This document shows, piece by piece, positions 61,704 to 64,000 of a stretch of DNA of 64,000 bases (its first letter is position 1; the number at the start of each line of letters is the position of its first letter). The notes below the pieces were generated by a model. That model searched no databases, was not told the origin of the DNA, and was given only the letters and a program-made list of their open reading frames with translations. Origin of the DNA: JBDWFY01 sp039976075 (GTDB lineage Bacteria > Pseudomonadota > Alphaproteobacteria > Rhizobiales > Stappiaceae); NCBI GenBank assembly GCA_039976075.1, contig JBDWFY010000018.1:342450-406449 (forward strand), written 5' to 3'. Made by a program: the position numbers and the translations under genes.

Positions 61704-63383
61704 TCAGCATGCCGGACCGCAATCCGGTGCAGTGTGAGGATCAGAAGTTTCGGAAGAGCCTGAAGACTCGTTCAGGCGATACAACGTGCCTTCCTCGGGC
61801 CGATCACTTGTCACGACGACATCGAGCCACTCGGGTGCCTGATCAGGCTGGGTCAGGGAGGCAAACTGCGGGCGATATTTGCGCTCGTACTCACCAAAAT
61901 ACAAAAAGCGTGTTTCTTTCAAGCTGCTCATTTTTATGACTGAGGCGAGCCCCTCGAACACTTCGCCGCTGGGTTCTGCAATATTTAACTTCAACTGCTC
62001 AAGAGTCTGGGAATCCGGCAAGTAAACCCAATCGCTGTTCGTATAATAAGGAACATGCGGTTTTCTTGCCAAAATCGCGGATGAAGGCCCGATAACAGCA
62101 CTAAATTTATCAATTACCGCTGCAATCTCAATATCGTTGTTGATCGTGTGAACCGCACTTCGTATCGCCGCACTACCGAGCGCGAACACAACCAAAACGG
62201 CAACAGTCGCCGCAAAAGCAGCACGGGCACGGAAAGGAAAATTACTAAGGACGATCCACTGTGCGGTTCGAGCAATTATTGCTCCGAGCACGGGAACAAG
62301 GAAGAGATAATAACGCGCGTCAAACGACTTGAAATTTGTCAGCAGAATTTCTGCGGCGACAACAATGCCAAACAGCACAACAGGTTTATGCAAACGTTCT
62401 TTGAACAGAATGAAAATTGCCGGAATGGCGAGGACCAATAACGGAGACGCGACCAGTCGGGGCAGTCCAATGCGCAGGAATTCGTAAAAGTCCCAGAGAT
62501 ATATCCGCAGGACACGTAACGGATCAGACAACAGCAACGCCGGATGTTCCTCGAAGCTCTTTGCCGCAGCCAACGCCGCGTCAAAAGAAGCCCTGTCGGA
62601 ACCTTCAACAAAATACGTCACCGAAAGGTTGAGAAGATTGTTTGCCGGGAGCACTCTCGATCCGGTGAAATAAGCAAAGACCGCGATGGCGATCAAGGGC
62701 ACCGCAAGGCCACCAACGACTTTTACGCCCGCCTTCAACTTTTCTCCTGTCAGCAACTTGGAATCCAAAGCAGGAGCGCCGGCAAGGAGTAGCAAAGGCA
62801 GTGCATTGGAACGGGTCAACAATGCGAGTCCCACGATCATACCGCAGCTGAACCACGCGGCACCCGATCGATTTTCAAGAGCCAGGACAGCCAGCCAACA
62901 GGACAGAAGAAACAGGCAAAGAAAGAGCATGTCGTTTCCAGCTCTAAAGGATTCTTCCATAAAGATGGTCGATCCCAGCAACGCCAGTACTGCGCCCCAG
63001 CCCGCAACCTTTCCGGCAAGGTCCCGAAACAGCGCAAAGCATACCAACAGAGAGACAAGCCCGGTCAAAAACGAAACTGCCAGACCCGCCGACAACCAAT
63101 CACCAAAAAGCGATTTGCCACCAGCGATGGCAAGTGCATACAGAGGTGGGTGATAAAGACTCTGGGTAGGTTCGCCTTGCAGCACCCGCAACGCGTCCGG
63201 AATAGTAAAGGTTATGAAGTCGGTTTCGGCGTAACTAATGTACGCACGTTGATAAACAACGAACGCTACGAGAGACACATAGGCTACGATCAACGCACCA
63301 AAGAAGTGCCATTCATACGACGCCAAAGCAGCAATCTTACTCTCAACATTTTTGCCGTTACCGGCAATTTTCGACTTCTGCAT
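61704..63383 (-). CDS. ArnT/GT39-like integral membrane glycosyltransferase
   Basis: About 559 residues. An N-terminal helix (about 25-45) is followed by the catalytic loop with AETDFITFTIPDALR and SLYHPPLYALAIAG. The acidic residue and YHPPL pattern is typical of GT-C enzymes that use polyprenyl-phosphate sugars. About ten further membrane helices follow and a soluble C-terminal domain of ~150 residues (about 410-559: ARKPHVPYYTNSDWVYLP). It probably transfers the polyprenyl-phosphate-linked pentose made by the neighbouring genes to an envelope glycan or lipid on the periplasmic side. ATG 63383 follows GGAAAA; a TTG at 63443 is less likely. It is first in the minus-strand unit, 38 bp before HAD-UbiA. 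Confidence 0.82.
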   Translation of the reverse strand: MQKSKIAGNGKNVESKIAALASYEWHFFGALIVAYVSLVAFVVYQRAYISYAETDFITFTIPDALRVLQGEPTQSLYHPPLYALAIAGGKSLFGDWLSAGLAVSFLTGLVSLLVCFALFRDLAGKVAGWGAVLALLGSTIFMEESFRAGNDMLFLCLFLLSCWLAVLALENRSGAAWFSCGMIVGLALLTRSNALPLLLLAGAPALDSKLLTGEKLKAGVKVVGGLAVPLIAIAVFAYFTGSRVLPANNLLNLSVTYFVEGSDRASFDAALAAAKSFEEHPALLLSDPLRVLRIYLWDFYEFLRIGLPRLVASPLLVLAIPAIFILFKERLHKPVVLFGIVVAAEILLTNFKSFDARYYLFLVPVLGAIIARTAQWIVLSNFPFRARAAFAATVAVLVVFALGSAAIRSAVHTINNDIEIAAVIDKFSAVIGPSSAILARKPHVPYYTNSDWVYLPDSQTLEQLKLNIAEPSGEVFEGLASVIKMSSLKETRFLYFGEYERKYRPQFASLTQPDQAPEWLDVVVTSDRPEEGTLYRLNESSGSSETSDPHTAPDCGPAC

Positions 63384-63993
<610 letters not shown>

Positions 63994-64000
63994 TTAAGTC

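Overview
The window looks like chromosome from an alphaproteobacterium, most likely a Hyphomicrobiales (Rhizobiales) relative. I infer this from the initiator tRNA type, a DUF1344 protein, fructose-import-type (FrcABC-like) sugar transporters with half-size ATPases, an AsnC/Lrp regulator divergent from hppD, a two-gene proton-translocating transhydrogenase and RutR-type regulation. Base composition is mid-50s percent G+C by eye (not computed). I see no insertion sequence, phage or CRISPR array. Two tRNA genes are present: Ser-GGA at 6744-6833 and initiator Met near the right end.

Layout. 0.1-6.6 kb holds housekeeping and stress genes: a nucleotidyltransferase-like protein, an HtpX protease, a membrane-embedded chemoreceptor with a small partner, an orphan TRAP binding protein and MsrA. 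7.2-13.5 kb is a LacI-controlled sugar or polyol locus: oxidoreductase, a decayed isomerase remnant, a CUT2 ABC importer and an SDR, with two matching palindromes in the control region. 13.7-17.8 kb carries DUF1344 and DUF533 proteins, an Lrp regulator divergent from hppD, and a homocysteine S-methyltransferase behind a foldable leader. 17.9-24.4 kb is a complete xylose isomerase-pathway locus (xylF, H, G, B, A on the minus strand). A ROK regulator is divergent and runs, by overlapping stop and start codons, into a secreted di-heme protein and a secreted CRTAC1 (FG-GAP plus ASPIC/UnbV) protein.

29-45.7 kb: a Cache/HAMP-type adenylate cyclase, then a full reductive pyrimidine degradation locus. 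Two tandem RutR-like repressors face an operon encoding an omega-aminotransferase, (methyl)malonate-semialdehyde dehydrogenase, a cupin, N-carbamoyl-beta-alanine amidohydrolase, dihydropyrimidinase and an NMT1-type ABC importer. The first-step enzyme PreT/PreA lies convergently on the minus strand. Together the genes can account for uracil or thymine import, ring reduction, hydrolysis, transamination and oxidation to acyl-CoA. A perfect and a near-perfect RutR box sit at the main promoter, and a symmetric variant sits in front of preT.

45.9-52.2 kb: two FecR-domain paralogues and a TPR plus beta-barrel outer-membrane protein, divergent from a CHASE2 adenylate cyclase. This looks like an envelope signalling module that I do not recognise as a named system. 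52.3-55.3 kb: pntAB with a clear terminator. 55.6-63.4 kb: a cell-envelope glycolipid cluster with a DprE1-like oxidase, a HAD-UbiA prenyltransferase fusion, an ArnT/GT39-like membrane glycosyltransferase, an SMR-type transporter, an extended SDR and a class III aminotransferase. It resembles the mycobacterial decaprenyl-phosphoryl-arabinose pathway.
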